A program made the position numbers and the translations under genes. A stretch of DNA of 64,000 nucleotides from Bifidobacterium mongoliense DSM 21395 (GTDB lineage Bacteria > Actinomycetota > Actinomycetes > Actinomycetales > Bifidobacteriaceae). Within the stretch, counting starts at the first letter, position 1. Each line of letters starts with the position of its first letter. Location of the stretch: the NCBI RefSeq assembly GCF_000741285.1, contig NZ_JGZE01000018.1, forward strand, positions 1-64,000, given 5' to 3'. The notes beneath the pieces are model-generated. The model was not told the origin of the DNA. It searched no databases and saw only the letters and a list, made by a program, of their open reading frames with translations. Below are positions 1 through 9,568 of this stretch, piece by piece.

Positions 1-213
1 GAAGCGGCCGCGCACGAAGGGTCGGCGCCTGCCGCCGATGCCGTCACCGGTGATTCGCCGGCCGCGCAACCGGCGCCGCAACCCTCGGCTGCCGACGCAT
101 CCTCCGACGGTTCCACCCAGGACGCCGCGGCCACGCCGGAAGCGTCAGCACCGGGTGATGGCGCGGGGGCGGCACGGCATGAAACGGATGCGACGGAGGA
201 TGACGCGCGGTAG
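1..213 (+). CDS. nusA: C-terminal tail of a protein upstream of infB, probably NusA (partial)
   Basis: An open frame enters from the left edge and ends at a TAG at 211-213. The visible 70 residues are a low-complexity Ala/Pro/Asp/Gly/Ser-rich acidic tail with no recognisable domain. The NusA assignment rests on position: in actinobacteria and most bacteria nusA lies directly upstream of infB, and actinobacterial NusA proteins often carry such acidic extensions. No YlxR-type gene is visible between this tail and infB. The 185 bases that follow contain no convincing gene. The conserved part of the protein lies outside the window, so identity is inferred. Confidence 0.6.
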   Translation, partial: EAAAHEGSAPAADAVTGDSPAAQPAPQPSAADASSDGSTQDAAATPEASAPGDGAGAARHETDATEDDAR

Positions 214-398
214 AGCGCAATCCAACGGCACGAGTATGCTGAAATTCGGAAAACCGGAAGTACGCGCATAAGGCGCGTGCAGCGGTATGGAGACGAGGTA
301 ACACGATCATGGTCGCACGATGAAACAGGGTAGGCTCGCCGTCATCGAAGTGTGATCGCGCATGTACGCGCGGTCAGCAGAAATTTAGGAGAAACTGA

Positions 399-3218
399 GT
401 GGCAAAACAGCGCGTATATGAACTCGCCAAGACCTTTGGCGTCGATAGTAAGACCGTCCTTGAGAAGCTCAAGGATATGGGGGAGTTTGTGAAATCCGCT
501 TCCTCGACGGTCGAAGCACCTGTCGTACGCAAATTGAAGAATGCGTTCTCGCAGAACGCGAAGGGCGCCGCGGGCGTCGATGTCAAGCCGGGTGCTCCGG
601 CCGGCCATCCCAAGCCTCGGACCTCGGCCACGCCTTCCACGGCGCGTGCCGCCCGTGGTGCGCAGCAGGGCGACCATCGCCATAATGCACCCAAGCCCCA
701 CGGTGCCGCCGAGCATGAGGCGTCCACACCGCGTCCGGCATCGTCCGGCACCAGCGCGATGCCTGGACAGCACAATCGACATCGTCAGGAGACATCCCGT
801 CCCGGTCAGGGTTCCCACGCGGTTCCCGGTCGGCATGGTTCGACCATGCCTGGCCAGCACGGCGGTCCTCATGCGAAGAACGGCACGCCCCGTCCCGGCG
901 GTCAGTCGGCTCGCGGCCAGCAGGGCGGAGCCACTCCGGCTTCCGGCCATCAGCACGCCGCACCCGGGCCTCGTCCGGGCAATAATCCCTTCAACCGCAA
1001 GCAGGGCATGCACACCCCGACTCCCGGCGACATTCCGCGTCCGCATCCCATGGCGCGTCCCACCGTCAACAACAACCGCAGGGGCGGCCGGCCCGGTCAG
1101 AACCACGGCGGTTTCCGTGGACGCCCGGGGCAGGGCAATCAGGGCGCACGCCCGGGTCAGTGGGGTCACAATCGTCCCGGACAGGGCTCGGGACAGGGCG
1201 GAGCCGGCGGCAATCGTTTCGGTTCCGGCTTCCAAGGCGGGGCTCCCGCCGGTGGTGGCAGCGGTCCGTCACGCCGCGGCCGTGGTGGCACCGCAGGTGC
1301 CTTCGGTCGTCAGGGAGGCAAGTCCTCAAGGGCGCGTAAGAACCGTCTGGCGAAACGTCATGATTTCGAGGAGATTAAAGCACCGGTCATCGGTGGAGTG
1401 CGCATCCCCGCGGGCAATGGCAGGACCATTCGTCTGCGTCAGGGCGCCACGCTTTCCGATCTCGCGGAGAAGATCAACGTCAATCCTGCGGCCTTGGTGA
1501 CCGTGCTCTTCCACTTGGGTGAGATGGCCACGGCCACGCAATCCCTCGATGAGGCGACCTTCCAGATTCTGGGCGAGGAGATCGGCTGGAACATCAAGAT
1601 CGTCTCCGCCGAGGAGGAGGACAAGGAACTGCTCCACCAGTTCGACATTGATCTGGATCAGGAGAAGCAGCAGAACAGCGAGAGCCTTAAGCCCCGTCCG
1701 CCGGTGGTCACCGTCATGGGCCATGTCGATCACGGCAAGACCCGACTGCTCGACACGATCCGCAAGACCCACGTGCTCGAGCGTGAGGCCGGCGGTATCA
1801 CCCAGCGCATCGGCGCTTATCAGGTCATGGTGAACCTCGAGGATCAGGAACGCAAGATCACGTTCCTCGATACCCCTGGCCACGAGGCCTTCACCGCCAT
1901 GCGTGCCCGTGGTGCGGAACTCACCGACATCGCGATTCTGGTCGTGGCGGCGGACGACGGCGTGATGCCGCAGACCGTCGAGGCGATCAATCACGCCCAG
2001 GCCGCCGATGTACCCATCGTCGTGGCCGTCAACAAGATCGATGTCAAGGGCGCCAACCCCGAAAAGGTGCGCGGCCAGCTCACCGAATTCGGTTTGGTCC
2101 CCGAGGAGTACGGCGGCAACACGATGTTCGTCGACATCTCCGCGAAGATCGGCACGAACGTGGACAAACTGCTGGAGGCGGTGCTGCTCACCGCCGACGC
2201 CGAGCTCGACTTGCGCGCCAACCCCGACACCGACGCCCGAGGGGCCACCATCGAGGCCAGGCTAGACAAGGGCCGTGGCGCCGTGGCGACCGTACTGGTC
2301 CAGTCCGGTACCCTGCACATCGGCGAAGCCATCGTGGCCGGAACGTCCTATGGACGTGTCCGCGCGATGATGGATGAGAACGGCAAGCAGATGGCCGACG
2401 CAGGTCCTTCGACACCGGTGCAGGTCCTCGGACTGACTTCGGTGCCGACCGCCGGCGACCTCTTCCTGGTCGCCTCCGACGACCGCACCGCCCGCCAGAT
2501 CGCCGAGAAGCGCCAGGCGACGGAACGCGCGGCGCAGCTCGCCAAGCGTCGCAAGATCATCTCTCTGGAAGGCTTGAAGGAGCAGTTCGCCAAGTCCGAA
2601 GTCGATATGCTCAACATCGTCATCAAGGGCGATTCCTCCGGCTCCGTCGAGGCGCTCGAGGACTCCCTGATGAAGATCGAGGTCTCCGACGAGGTCGGCA
2701 TCCAGGTCATCCACCGCGGCGTCGGCGCGATCACCCAGAACGACGTGAACCTCGCCACGGTCGACAAGGCCGTGATCATCGGGTTCAACGTTCGTCCGAA
2801 CCGGCAGGTCGCCGATCTCGCCGATCGCGAGGGCGTGGAGATCAAGTACTACTCGATCATCTACAAGGCCATCGAGGACATCGAGGCCGCGCTCAAGGGC
2901 ATGCTCAAGCCGGAGTACGAGGAAGTCGCCACTTCGCATTCCGAGATCCGCGAGATCTTCCGTTCCTCCAAGTTCGGCAACATCGCGGGTGTCATGGTCC
3001 AGGATGGCGAGGTCAAGCGCGGCACCAAGGCCCGCATCCTGCGCGAGGGCATCGCCACGGTCAACGATCTCGAGATCTCCTCGCTGCGCCGGTTCAAGGA
3101 CGACGTCCAATCGGTCAAGGAAGGCTACGAGGCCGGCATCAACCTGGGCACGTTCAACGACATCCAGGTCGGCGACATAATCGAGACCTTCGAGATGCAC
3201 GAGATCGAACGCCAGTAA
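399..3218 (+). CDS. infB: Translation initiation factor IF-2
   Basis: GTPase that places initiator fMet-tRNA on the 30S subunit and promotes 50S joining; cytoplasmic. The start is GTG at 399, preceded by an AGGAG-like site at 388-392. The N-terminal domain (from about residue 1) opens [14 protein letters not shown]. Residues about 50-330 are low complexity, rich in Gly, Pro, His, Gln and Arg, a typical actinobacterial expansion. The GTPase domain shows the G1 motif GHVDHGKT near residue 440, DTPGHEAF (G3) and NKID (G4). Beta-barrel and C-terminal fMet-tRNA binding domains follow. At 939 aa the length fits high-GC Gram-positive IF-2. It is the first complete gene of the infB-rbfA-truB-ribF group. 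Confidence 0.97.
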   Translation: MAKQRVYELAKTFGVDSKTVLEKLKDMGEFVKSASSTVEAPVVRKLKNAFSQNAKGAAGVDVKPGAPAGHPKPRTSATPSTARAARGAQQGDHRHNAPKPHGAAEHEASTPRPASSGTSAMPGQHNRHRQETSRPGQGSHAVPGRHGSTMPGQHGGPHAKNGTPRPGGQSARGQQGGATPASGHQHAAPGPRPGNNPFNRKQGMHTPTPGDIPRPHPMARPTVNNNRRGGRPGQNHGGFRGRPGQGNQGARPGQWGHNRPGQGSGQGGAGGNRFGSGFQGGAPAGGGSGPSRRGRGGTAGAFGRQGGKSSRARKNRLAKRHDFEEIKAPVIGGVRIPAGNGRTIRLRQGATLSDLAEKINVNPAALVTVLFHLGEMATATQSLDEATFQILGEEIGWNIKIVSAEEEDKELLHQFDIDLDQEKQQNSESLKPRPPVVTVMGHVDHGKTRLLDTIRKTHVLEREAGGITQRIGAYQVMVNLEDQERKITFLDTPGHEAFTAMRARGAELTDIAILVVAADDGVMPQTVEAINHAQAADVPIVVAVNKIDVKGANPEKVRGQLTEFGLVPEEYGGNTMFVDISAKIGTNVDKLLEAVLLTADAELDLRANPDTDARGATIEARLDKGRGAVATVLVQSGTLHIGEAIVAGTSYGRVRAMMDENGKQMADAGPSTPVQVLGLTSVPTAGDLFLVASDDRTARQIAEKRQATERAAQLAKRRKIISLEGLKEQFAKSEVDMLNIVIKGDSSGSVEALEDSLMKIEVSDEVGIQVIHRGVGAITQNDVNLATVDKAVIIGFNVRPNRQVADLADREGVEIKYYSIIYKAIEDIEAALKGMLKPEYEEVATSHSEIREIFRSSKFGNIAGVMVQDGEVKRGTKARILREGIATVNDLEISSLRRFKDDVQSVKEGYEAGINLGTFNDIQVGDIIETFEMHEIERQ

Positions 3219-3256
3219 CCCAAGCAGCATCGAAGCGCAGGCACCGGTCGTGCCCG

Positions 3257-3297
3257 CAGGTATTGCCCGTCCACAGCATTGCGGCGGGCAATACCTG
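3257..3297 (+). terminator. Strong hairpin between infB and rbfA
   Basis: A 13-bp perfect inverted repeat, 3257-3269 pairing with 3285-3297, has a 15-nt loop and is followed by TTCC rather than a long U-run. It sits midway between infB and rbfA. It may be a weak terminator, an attenuator or an mRNA-stabilising/processing hairpin that lowers expression of the downstream genes relative to infB. Confidence 0.55.
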
Positions 3298-3341
3298 TTC
3301 CATGGCCGGTATGTGCGCCATCAGCATGGAAAGGGGTTCCC

Positions 3342-3959
3342 ATGGCCGGAACCAATCCGAGAGCGGCCCGTATCGCCGCCCTTATTCAGCGCGTCATCGC
3401 TTCGGCGATCGAACGTCAGTTGCACGACAAACGGCTCTCACGAGTCACCGTCACCGAGGTGAGGGTGACCAACGATCTGCAGATCGCGACCGTGTACTGG
3501 ACCCAGTTCGGCTCCGAGGGCAAGGAACGCGGTGAGCGCGATCGCGCCCAGCAGGCCCTGCGTCAGGCGAGCGGCAAACTGCGTTCGCTCGTCGGCACGA
3601 AGGCCGGGCTCAGGCTCACGCCGCAGCTCAGGTTCGTCTACGACGAGGTGCCGGAGGAAGCGACCGAGATCGAGGATATCCTCGTGGCGGCGCGACACCG
3701 CGACGAGGAGCTGGCCAAGGCCAGGGAACACGCGCAGTACGCCGGTGAGGCCGATCCGTATCGTCATGATGAGAAGCCAGTGGTCGACGGGGACGATGCC
3801 GATGTTCCCGGTGAACCGGGTGGGTCCGACGCGCGCGCCGGGGAATCGTCAGGTTTGGGTGCGGATGCCGGCTCTTCGGCCGCCGCACCCGCCGCCTCCG
3901 CCGCTAACGGCACCGCCGCCACCGCCGACACCGATATCAACGATGCGGACGGTCGATGA
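3342..3959 (+). CDS. rbfA: Ribosome-binding factor A
   Basis: Binds the 30S subunit and assists late 16S rRNA maturation. The ATG at 3342 follows GGAAAGGGG at 3328-3336, so the upstream in-frame ATG at 3279 is not needed. The first about 120 residues form the KH-like RbfA domain, opening MAGTNPRAARIAALIQRV. A tail of roughly 80 Ala/Asp/Gly-rich residues brings the protein to 205 aa against about 120-150 for most RbfA; such tails are common in bifidobacteria and are probably disordered. The stop overlaps the truB start by 4 bp (ATGA), indicating translational coupling. Confidence 0.94.
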   Translation: MAGTNPRAARIAALIQRVIASAIERQLHDKRLSRVTVTEVRVTNDLQIATVYWTQFGSEGKERGERDRAQQALRQASGKLRSLVGTKAGLRLTPQLRFVYDEVPEEATEIEDILVAARHRDEELAKAREHAQYAGEADPYRHDEKPVVDGDDADVPGEPGGSDARAGESSGLGADAGSSAAAPAASAANGTAATADTDINDADGR

Positions 3960-5011
3960 GCTCACGAACGAAAGGGCCGGCGGGCACCGGTCCTTCGGGA
4001 TTGTTGGTCGTCGATAAACCCTTGGGTGTGACCAGTCACGATGTGGTGGCCGCGGTCCGTGCGGTGCTGGGTATCAGGAGGGTCGGCCATGCCGGCACGC
4101 TGGACCCCTTGGCCACCGGAGCGCTCATCGTCGGGTTCGGGCACGCCACGCGCCTGCTCAACGCCATCGTCGACCATATGAAGACCTACGAGGCCACGAT
4201 TCGCCTCGGAGTCGGCACCGTCACCGATGACGCCGAGGGGGCGTTCATCGCCGAACCCGCCCGCGTGGATTGCGCGGCCATCACCGAGCAGATGGTCGCC
4301 GATACGATACGGCAGCGGTTCCTCGGCGAGATATCGCAGATCCCCAGCAGTTACTCGGCCATCAAGGTCGACGGTCGCCGCGCCTATGACCTGGCGCGGC
4401 AGGGCAGGGCCGTCGAGCTCGAGGCGAGGAGCATCACCATTTCACGCTATGATCTGTTGGCCATGCGCCCGTCCGAGGTGGCGGTCGACGGTGCGCCACG
4501 CACCTGCGTCGACCTCGACGTGATCGTCTGCTGTTCGGCCGGCACCTACATCAGGGCGTTGGCCCGTGACATGGGTGAGATATTGGGGACCGGCGGGTAT
4601 CTCACCCGTCTGCGGCGGACCACGGTCGGTGCGTTCGATGTCACCACCGATTGCGCCGTGCGCCCTGAGGCCCGTGAACACCGGTTCACCGATCGCGAGG
4701 GGGTGGAGCACACGCGCAACAAGGCGATACTCGACATGGACGCCCCGACCCTGCTCGCCCATGCCCTGCCGATGGCCGAGGCCGCTCGCCGCACCATGGA
4801 CACCGTCGCCATCGATGAGGGCCAGGCCCGAGAGTTGCGGTTCGGTCGGCGCATCGACATGGCGATCGACGGCGAATGCGCCGCCATCGTGACCGGATCC
4901 GACGAGGTCGTGGCGTTACTGCGGCCCGCGCCGCACGGCCAGGCCAAACCGGCGGTGGTATTCCCCGCCGAGGAGCGGACTGCTAGAGTGGACGCGGCTG
5001 ACACACGATGA
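3956..5011 (+). CDS. truB: tRNA pseudouridine(55) synthase
   Basis: Converts U55 of the T-loop of tRNAs to pseudouridine. The protein shows the TruB motif with the catalytic Asp in GHAGTLDPLATGAL near residue 50, and downstream the TruB blocks SYSAIKVDGRRAY and AGTYIRALARDMG. At 351 aa it is slightly longer than the family average because of the C-terminal segment. The start overlaps the rbfA stop, so the two are co-translated. ribF starts 10 bp downstream, placing all four genes in one transcription unit. Confidence 0.96.
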   Translation: MSSRTKGPAGTGPSGLLVVDKPLGVTSHDVVAAVRAVLGIRRVGHAGTLDPLATGALIVGFGHATRLLNAIVDHMKTYEATIRLGVGTVTDDAEGAFIAEPARVDCAAITEQMVADTIRQRFLGEISQIPSSYSAIKVDGRRAYDLARQGRAVELEARSITISRYDLLAMRPSEVAVDGAPRTCVDLDVIVCCSAGTYIRALARDMGEILGTGGYLTRLRRTTVGAFDVTTDCAVRPEAREHRFTDREGVEHTRNKAILDMDAPTLLAHALPMAEAARRTMDTVAIDEGQARELRFGRRIDMAIDGECAAIVTGSDEVVALLRPAPHGQAKPAVVFPAEERTARVDAADTR

Positions 5012-5021
5012 TGGGAAGACT

Positions 5022-6314
5022 ATGAATGTCACGACATTGATACCTGACGGAACGGGTCTGGTCGATTGGCCGACCTTGAGCACGGTGAAGAAATCGGTGG
5101 TGACCGTCGGTGGATTCGATGGGATGCATCGTGGACATCTCGCCGTGGTGAAACGCACCGTGGCCCTGGCCCAATCCCATCGCGCCTACAGCGTGGTCGT
5201 CATGTTCGACCCTCGTCCAGCGCTCGTACACGGATATGCGGCCACCCACCACGGTGAGGATCCGGCCCCGGGCACGCGCGACCCCGACGCCCTGACATCC
5301 GTGCACCAGCGGCTGCGCATCATGCACGAGCTCGGCGTGGACCATGTGCTGGTCGTGCACTACACGCTGGCTTTCGCGGCGAAATCCTTCCGGTTCTTCC
5401 TGGGACAGCTCGTCGGCAAACTCGGCATGCGCACCCTGGTGCTGGGTTCGGACGCGGCCATGGGCGCCAACCGGACCGGCGACATCGCAGCGATTCGCAA
5501 CTTGAGCGAGGCCACCGGAGTCTTCGAGTTGAGCGTCGTGGAGGATCTCGGTCCGGGGTATGTCCGTGTGCCCGCCGTGATCACGCCTCGGGTGCCCGAC
5601 CGCGCCGGCGAGCCGCAGGACCCCACGGCACAGATGACCAAGGCCGAACTCAGGGCATGGAGCAAGGAGCATCAGGGCCGCAAGACCCGAGTGTGGAGCT
5701 CTTCGTATGTGCGCTATCTGCTGTCGCAGGGCCGCATTCATGACGCCAACGAGGTGTTGGGCTCCCGTCATGCGATCGAGGGGCTCGTCGTGCACGGCGA
5801 GGGACTCGGCAGGACGCTCGGCTTCCCCACGGCGAACCTGGGTGATGACATCGACGGCTACATCCCCGTCGACGGCGTATACGCCGGTTGGCTGGTGGAT
5901 CTGGGCGAGCGGAACCATGATGCAAGCGGGTCGGAAGCGACGTCCACTCCGACCCAGGCAAACGGTGAGACCGTCGGGTTTTCGTCCGCGACCTCGCCCA
6001 GCGACGAGATACGGATGGCGGCACATTCACCGTGGCGGTGGCCGGCGGCGATCTCGATCGGTACGAAGCCCACGTATGACGATGGGAATGGGGCGAATCA
6101 GCGCGTCATCGAACCCTATGCCATCACCAAGGATTGGCTCGAATTGTACGGGCACACGGTGCGGGTGGAGTTCTCCGGATTCATCAGCCCGCAGATCGCC
6201 TTCCCGGATTCCGAAGCGCTGAAGCGGGCCATGGGGGGGTGGTCCGACAAGACGCTCGCCCTCGTCGCCGGAAACGAAGCCAAGGACGAAGCCAAGGACG
6301 AATCAGCGCGATGA
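5022..6314 (+). CDS. ribF: Bifunctional riboflavin kinase / FAD synthetase
   Basis: Phosphorylates riboflavin to FMN and adenylylates FMN to FAD. The N-terminal FAD-synthetase (nucleotidyltransferase) domain has GGFDGMHRGH near residue 25, with the HxGH nucleotide-binding signature. The C-terminal flavokinase domain has GLGRTLGFPTANLG near residue 265 and GTKPTYDDGN near residue 347. A low-complexity Ser/Thr/Asn insertion of about 30-40 residues (nucleotides about 5920-6015) interrupts the kinase domain and explains the 430-aa length. A GGGAAG site precedes ATG 5022. The 3' end overlaps that of convergent radA by 12 bp. Confidence 0.95.
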   Translation: MNVTTLIPDGTGLVDWPTLSTVKKSVVTVGGFDGMHRGHLAVVKRTVALAQSHRAYSVVVMFDPRPALVHGYAATHHGEDPAPGTRDPDALTSVHQRLRIMHELGVDHVLVVHYTLAFAAKSFRFFLGQLVGKLGMRTLVLGSDAAMGANRTGDIAAIRNLSEATGVFELSVVEDLGPGYVRVPAVITPRVPDRAGEPQDPTAQMTKAELRAWSKEHQGRKTRVWSSSYVRYLLSQGRIHDANEVLGSRHAIEGLVVHGEGLGRTLGFPTANLGDDIDGYIPVDGVYAGWLVDLGERNHDASGSEATSTPTQANGETVGFSSATSPSDEIRMAAHSPWRWPAAISIGTKPTYDDGNGANQRVIEPYAITKDWLELYGHTVRVEFSGFISPQIAFPDSEALKRAMGGWSDKTLALVAGNEAKDEAKDESAR

Positions 6315-7745
6315 TCCGGTTCGGCGACGGTTCGTCGACCCTTGCATGCCCAGGGCCTCGAGCGCGTCGCGCAGCGTCGTCACCTCGATCACCTCGAGTC
6401 CCGGATGGGAGCGTACGCCGGCACGTCCGCGCGTGACCGGGACGATCGCCCGGGTGAATCCCATGCGTGCGGCTTCGGCCAGACGGTGCGCGAGCTGTGG
6501 CACCGGACGCACCTGGCCGGTCAGCGAAATCTCGCCGATGGCGCAGCTAGTGCGGGGGACCGGCGCACTCGATGCGGCGCTCGCCAACGCCGCGACGATG
6601 GCCAGATCGCAGGCGGGCTCCTTCGCGACCCCTCCGGCGATGGTGGAGACATAGACGTCGTTGGCCAGCAGGTTCACCCCGCCGTGACGGTAGAGCACGG
6701 CCATGAGCATGGCCAGTCGGTTCGTGTCGATGCCGCTGGTCGCACGTCGCGGCGACGGCAGCACGGACGAGGTCACGAGCGCCTGGATCTCGATGGGCAG
6801 GCTGCGGTGGCCGTCCAGGGTGAAGGTCACGCAGGTGCCTTCCACGGCGGTGTCGTCGGGGGAGAGGAACAGCCCCGAAGGGTCGTTGACCTCCTGGATG
6901 CCCTCCCCGCTCATGTCGAAGCAGCCCACCTCGTCGGTGGGGCCGAACCGGTTCTTCGCGGCATGCAGCAGACGCAGGGAGGTCTGGGCGTCACCGTCGA
7001 ACTGACAGACCACATCCACGAGATGCTCCAGCGTGCGCGGGCCCGCGATGGAGCCGTCCTTGGTGACATGGCCGACGAGCATGACGGGTATGTTCAGGGT
7101 CTTGGCGCTGTCGATGAGCGCGCCCGCCACCTCGCGCACCTGGGTGGAGCCGCCCGGTATGCCGTCGATGTCCTGCGACGTGATCGTCTGGGCCGAATCG
7201 ACGATGGCCAGCGACGGCCTGCGGTCCTCGATGAGACCCAGCGCCGTCGCGAGGTCCGTCGTCGCGGCCAGGAGCAGATTGGGCTCCATGGCGTTGACGC
7301 GGGAGGCGCGCATGCGCACCTGCGCCTGCGATTCCTCGCCGGAGATATAGAGCAAGGGCTGATCGGGAATGCCACGGGCGATATTCCCGGCGGTCTCCAA
7401 CAGCAGCGTGGACTTGCCGATGCCGGGTTCGCCGGCGACCAGCACCACCGACCCCGCGACGATCCCGCCGCCCAGCACCCGGTCGAACTCCTCGAATCCC
7501 GTGGAGACGCGTGAGGCGTCCTCCGTGCCGACCTCGGTGATCGGCCGGGCGTTCGCGGAGACGGATGACATCGCCTTGGTGCGCGACACCCGGCCGGTCG
7601 ATGACGAGCGCGACGACGATGTCGGACGGGCCTCATGGAATTCCTCGACGGTGCCCCATTGGCCGCATTCAGGGCAGCGTCCATACCATTTGGGGCCACT
7701 CCATCCGCATTCGGTGCACACGAAGTGCGTTGTGCTTTTCGCCAT
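6303..7745 (-). CDS. radA: DNA repair protein RadA (Sms)
   Basis: RecA-like ATPase that promotes branch migration during recombinational repair. An N-terminal C4 zinc finger (CTECGWSGPKWYGRCPECG, residues about 10-28) is followed by Walker A GEPGIGKST near residue 105, the RadA-specific KNRFGPTDEVG motif and a Lon-protease-like C-terminal domain. The length is 480 aa. ATG 7745 was chosen because the family begins just before the zinc finger, and because a TAGCGT hexamer ends 7 nt upstream, the leaderless pattern seen at many starts here. The gene is convergent with ribF, and the two coding ends overlap. Confidence 0.95.
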   Translation of the reverse strand: MAKSTTHFVCTECGWSGPKWYGRCPECGQWGTVEEFHEARPTSSSRSSSTGRVSRTKAMSSVSANARPITEVGTEDASRVSTGFEEFDRVLGGGIVAGSVVLVAGEPGIGKSTLLLETAGNIARGIPDQPLLYISGEESQAQVRMRASRVNAMEPNLLLAATTDLATALGLIEDRRPSLAIVDSAQTITSQDIDGIPGGSTQVREVAGALIDSAKTLNIPVMLVGHVTKDGSIAGPRTLEHLVDVVCQFDGDAQTSLRLLHAAKNRFGPTDEVGCFDMSGEGIQEVNDPSGLFLSPDDTAVEGTCVTFTLDGHRSLPIEIQALVTSSVLPSPRRATSGIDTNRLAMLMAVLYRHGGVNLLANDVYVSTIAGGVAKEPACDLAIVAALASAASSAPVPRTSCAIGEISLTGQVRPVPQLAHRLAEAARMGFTRAIVPVTRGRAGVRSHPGLEVIEVTTLRDALEALGMQGSTNRRRTGSSR

Positions 7746-7888
7746 GCCCCCGACGCTACCGAGCTTTCCAGACATATCCATGACATGAATCTGCTGCCGC
7801 GCGAGCGCGCTGAGGTGGCATGTCGCCCCGTGGTTCAGGCCCTGCGTAGGCACTCGGGGCGTCAATCCGCTGTGCCATAATCGGAGCC

Positions 7889-8494
7889 ATGTCGAAAAGT
7901 CAATCCTCGCATCGTGGGGTCACCATCGTCGTCGTCGCGGCGGCCCTCGTCATCGCCCTGGCCTTCGTCTCGGCGTTCATCTGGCCGGGCTGGGCCCTCA
8001 ACACGGCCACTGAAAAGCAACCGTCGTCGCAGTCAAAGAGCACATCCGAGCCGACCGAGCCGACCATCAAGCCCAAGGATCTGCCGGCCGATGCGTCGGA
8101 GCTGCTCAAGGCCATGCCCGACAGCGTGCTCAACTATGCGAGGGTCGAGGCGGTGCCCAGCGCCGATTGGACGGGCGCGTCGCCGCTCGAGGAGTATTCC
8201 CTGTCGTATGGGACCGGTGATGACGCCAAGAACGTCTCGCTGGTCGTCGGCCAGTGGTCATCCGCCGACGCGGCGAAGCAGCAATACGACACCTTGACAG
8301 GCAATATGAAGGGCACCGAGCTCGGATCCGGCAGTGTGAAGGTCTCAGGCAACACCACCGGCAGCTATCTGGCTAAGACGGATGACGCGGATCCATCCAA
8401 GGCCATCGCGGTGTGGCAGAACGACACCGTGGTCTTCCAGGCGAAGGGCGCCAAAGCCGCCGTGGAACGCTTCTATCAGCATTTCCCGCTCTGA
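7889..8494 (+). CDS. Membrane-anchored hypothetical protein
   Basis: No specific family was recognised. The 201-aa protein has a single N-terminal transmembrane segment (residues about 10-32, VTIVVVAAALVIALAFVSAF), then a Ser/Thr/Pro/Lys linker (about 40-65), then a soluble domain of about 130 residues. This suggests an extracytoplasmic domain tethered to the membrane, N-terminus inside. ATG 7889 is preceded by CATAAT 7 nt upstream, so it is probably transcribed leaderless and divergently from radA. The next gene is the small ribosomal protein at 8616. Function unknown. Confidence 0.8.
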   Translation: MSKSQSSHRGVTIVVVAAALVIALAFVSAFIWPGWALNTATEKQPSSQSKSTSEPTEPTIKPKDLPADASELLKAMPDSVLNYARVEAVPSADWTGASPLEEYSLSYGTGDDAKNVSLVVGQWSSADAAKQQYDTLTGNMKGTELGSGSVKVSGNTTGSYLAKTDDADPSKAIAVWQNDTVVFQAKGAKAAVERFYQHFPL

Positions 8495-8615
8495 GCCGCG
8501 AGCGGTGCGCACCTGGGTTGGTGGCACCGCTGATGAGGACACGGTCCACAAAGTCGGCGTGACCGTGTATTATTGGGCAAGTTGCAAACTTTCAAGCAAG
8601 GAATGGAGGCTTCAG

Positions 8616-8705
8616 ATGGGTTCTGTCATCAAGAAGCGTCGCAAGAGGATGAGCAAGAAGAAGCATCGCAAAATGCTGCGTAAGACTCGTCACCAGCGCA
8701 AGTAG
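8616..8705 (+). CDS. Small basic ribosomal protein, bS22 / AURKAIP1-COX24 family
   Basis: A 29-residue protein composed almost entirely of Lys/Arg/His: it opens MGSVIKKRRKRM and ends HRKMLRKTRHQRK. This matches the DUF1713/AURKAIP1-COX24 motif and the bS22 protein found on the 30S subunit in mycobacteria. ATG 8616 has a clear GGAGG site (8605-8609). It is too short for most gene callers but strongly conserved in actinobacteria. A rho-independent terminator about 100 bp downstream closes the unit. The ribosomal role is taken from actinobacterial homologues. Confidence 0.85.
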   Translation: MGSVIKKRRKRMSKKKHRKMLRKTRHQRK

Positions 8706-8808
8706 CGTTCTGTCGCCGCGACGCCCCTGAGAGACGCCGGAAGCCTTTCATGGCTCGGGTCTCATACGGTCGCTAGTACCGTGGCGGCGTTCGGCGCATA
8801 TTGGCATA

Positions 8809-8844
8809 GCCCGCATCTCGGCCCTCAGGTCAATGCGGGCTTTT
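8809..8844 (+). terminator. Rho-independent terminator after bS22 gene
   Basis: GCCCGCAT at 8809-8816 pairs with ATGCGGGC at 8833-8840 and is followed directly by TTTT. It separates the bS22 gene from tpx. Confidence 0.8.
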
Positions 8845-8904
8845 GCTGTCAACTGAAACCGGTTTCCAGTGGCGCTCGCGTGCCCGATGTGTCATGATAT
8901 CGGT

Positions 8905-9411
8905 ATGACTACTATCACGCTGGGTGGAACACCCGTAACAACCGTTGGCACACTCCCCGCAAGCGGATCGACGCTGCCGTCCTTCACGCTCGTCTCTCCG
9001 GAACTCAAGGAGGTCGATTCCTCCTCGTTCAAGGGCAAGAACGTTGTGCTCAATATCTTCCCTTCGGTCGACACCGATGTCTGCTCGGCTTCGGTCCGTC
9101 GGTTCAACCAGATCGCCGAAGAACTGAAGGATACCGTCGTGGTGTGCGTCTCGAAGGATCTCCCGTTCGCCCAGGGCCGTTTCTGCGGAGCCGAGGGCAT
9201 TACAAACGTCGTTGTGGGTTCTGCCTTCCGGTCATCCTTCGGTGAAGATTTCGGTGTGACCATGACCAGCGGGGACCTGCAGGGATTGCTGTCCCGCTCC
9301 ATCGTGGTGGCCGACCGCAACGGGGTCGTGACCTATACACAGCAGGTGCCGGACATCAAGCAGGAGCCCGATTACGACGCCGCGCGCAAGGCCGTGGAGG
9401 CTCTGGCCTGA
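8905..9411 (+). CDS. tpx: Thiol peroxidase (Tpx, atypical 2-Cys peroxiredoxin)
   Basis: Reduces H2O2 and alkyl hydroperoxides with thioredoxin as electron donor; cytoplasmic. The 168-aa length is typical. The peroxidatic Cys is in SVDTDVCSASVRRFN (about residue 60) and the resolving Cys in GRFCGAEG (about residue 95). The start at 8905 gives the conserved opening TTITLGGTPV; an in-frame ATG at 8869 would add 12 unconserved residues. A CATGAT hexamer ends 6 nt before the ATG. It is useful to an anaerobe that lacks catalase, as bifidobacteria generally do. Confidence 0.95.
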   Translation: MTTITLGGTPVTTVGTLPASGSTLPSFTLVSPELKEVDSSSFKGKNVVLNIFPSVDTDVCSASVRRFNQIAEELKDTVVVCVSKDLPFAQGRFCGAEGITNVVVGSAFRSSFGEDFGVTMTSGDLQGLLSRSIVVADRNGVVTYTQQVPDIKQEPDYDAARKAVEALA

Positions 9412-9474
9412 CCTCGATCGCCGGTCCGTGTCCGCAGCGACAGGCATGTCTGCCGGTATAGCGCGCGAGATTGC

Positions 9475-9513
9475 ATGATGGGGGCGGTGACCACTGGTCA
9501 CCGCCCCCATCAT
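9475..9513. terminator. Bidirectional terminator, tpx/rpiA
   Basis: A perfect 19-bp inverted repeat (9475-9493 with 9495-9513) has a single-base centre between the convergent ends of tpx and rpiA. Its G/C-rich core with AT-rich flanks suits termination from both sides. Confidence 0.8.
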
Positions 9514-9520
9514 ATGGTCA

Positions 9521-9552
9521 CCAAGAACCGATATGAATCATGCGGTTCTTGG
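9521..9552. terminator. Second hairpin beside the tpx/rpiA terminator
   Basis: CCAAGAACCG (9521-9530) pairs perfectly with CGGTTCTTGG (9543-9552). It lies just downstream of rpiA on the minus strand and forms a tandem terminator with the previous hairpin. Confidence 0.6.
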
Positions 9553-9568
9553 TGTGATGCCGATCGGA

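Noticed and set aside
2262-3230. A long frame antisense to infB
   Set aside because: The opposing strand encodes conserved IF-2 domains; the antisense product has no domain and shadow-like composition.
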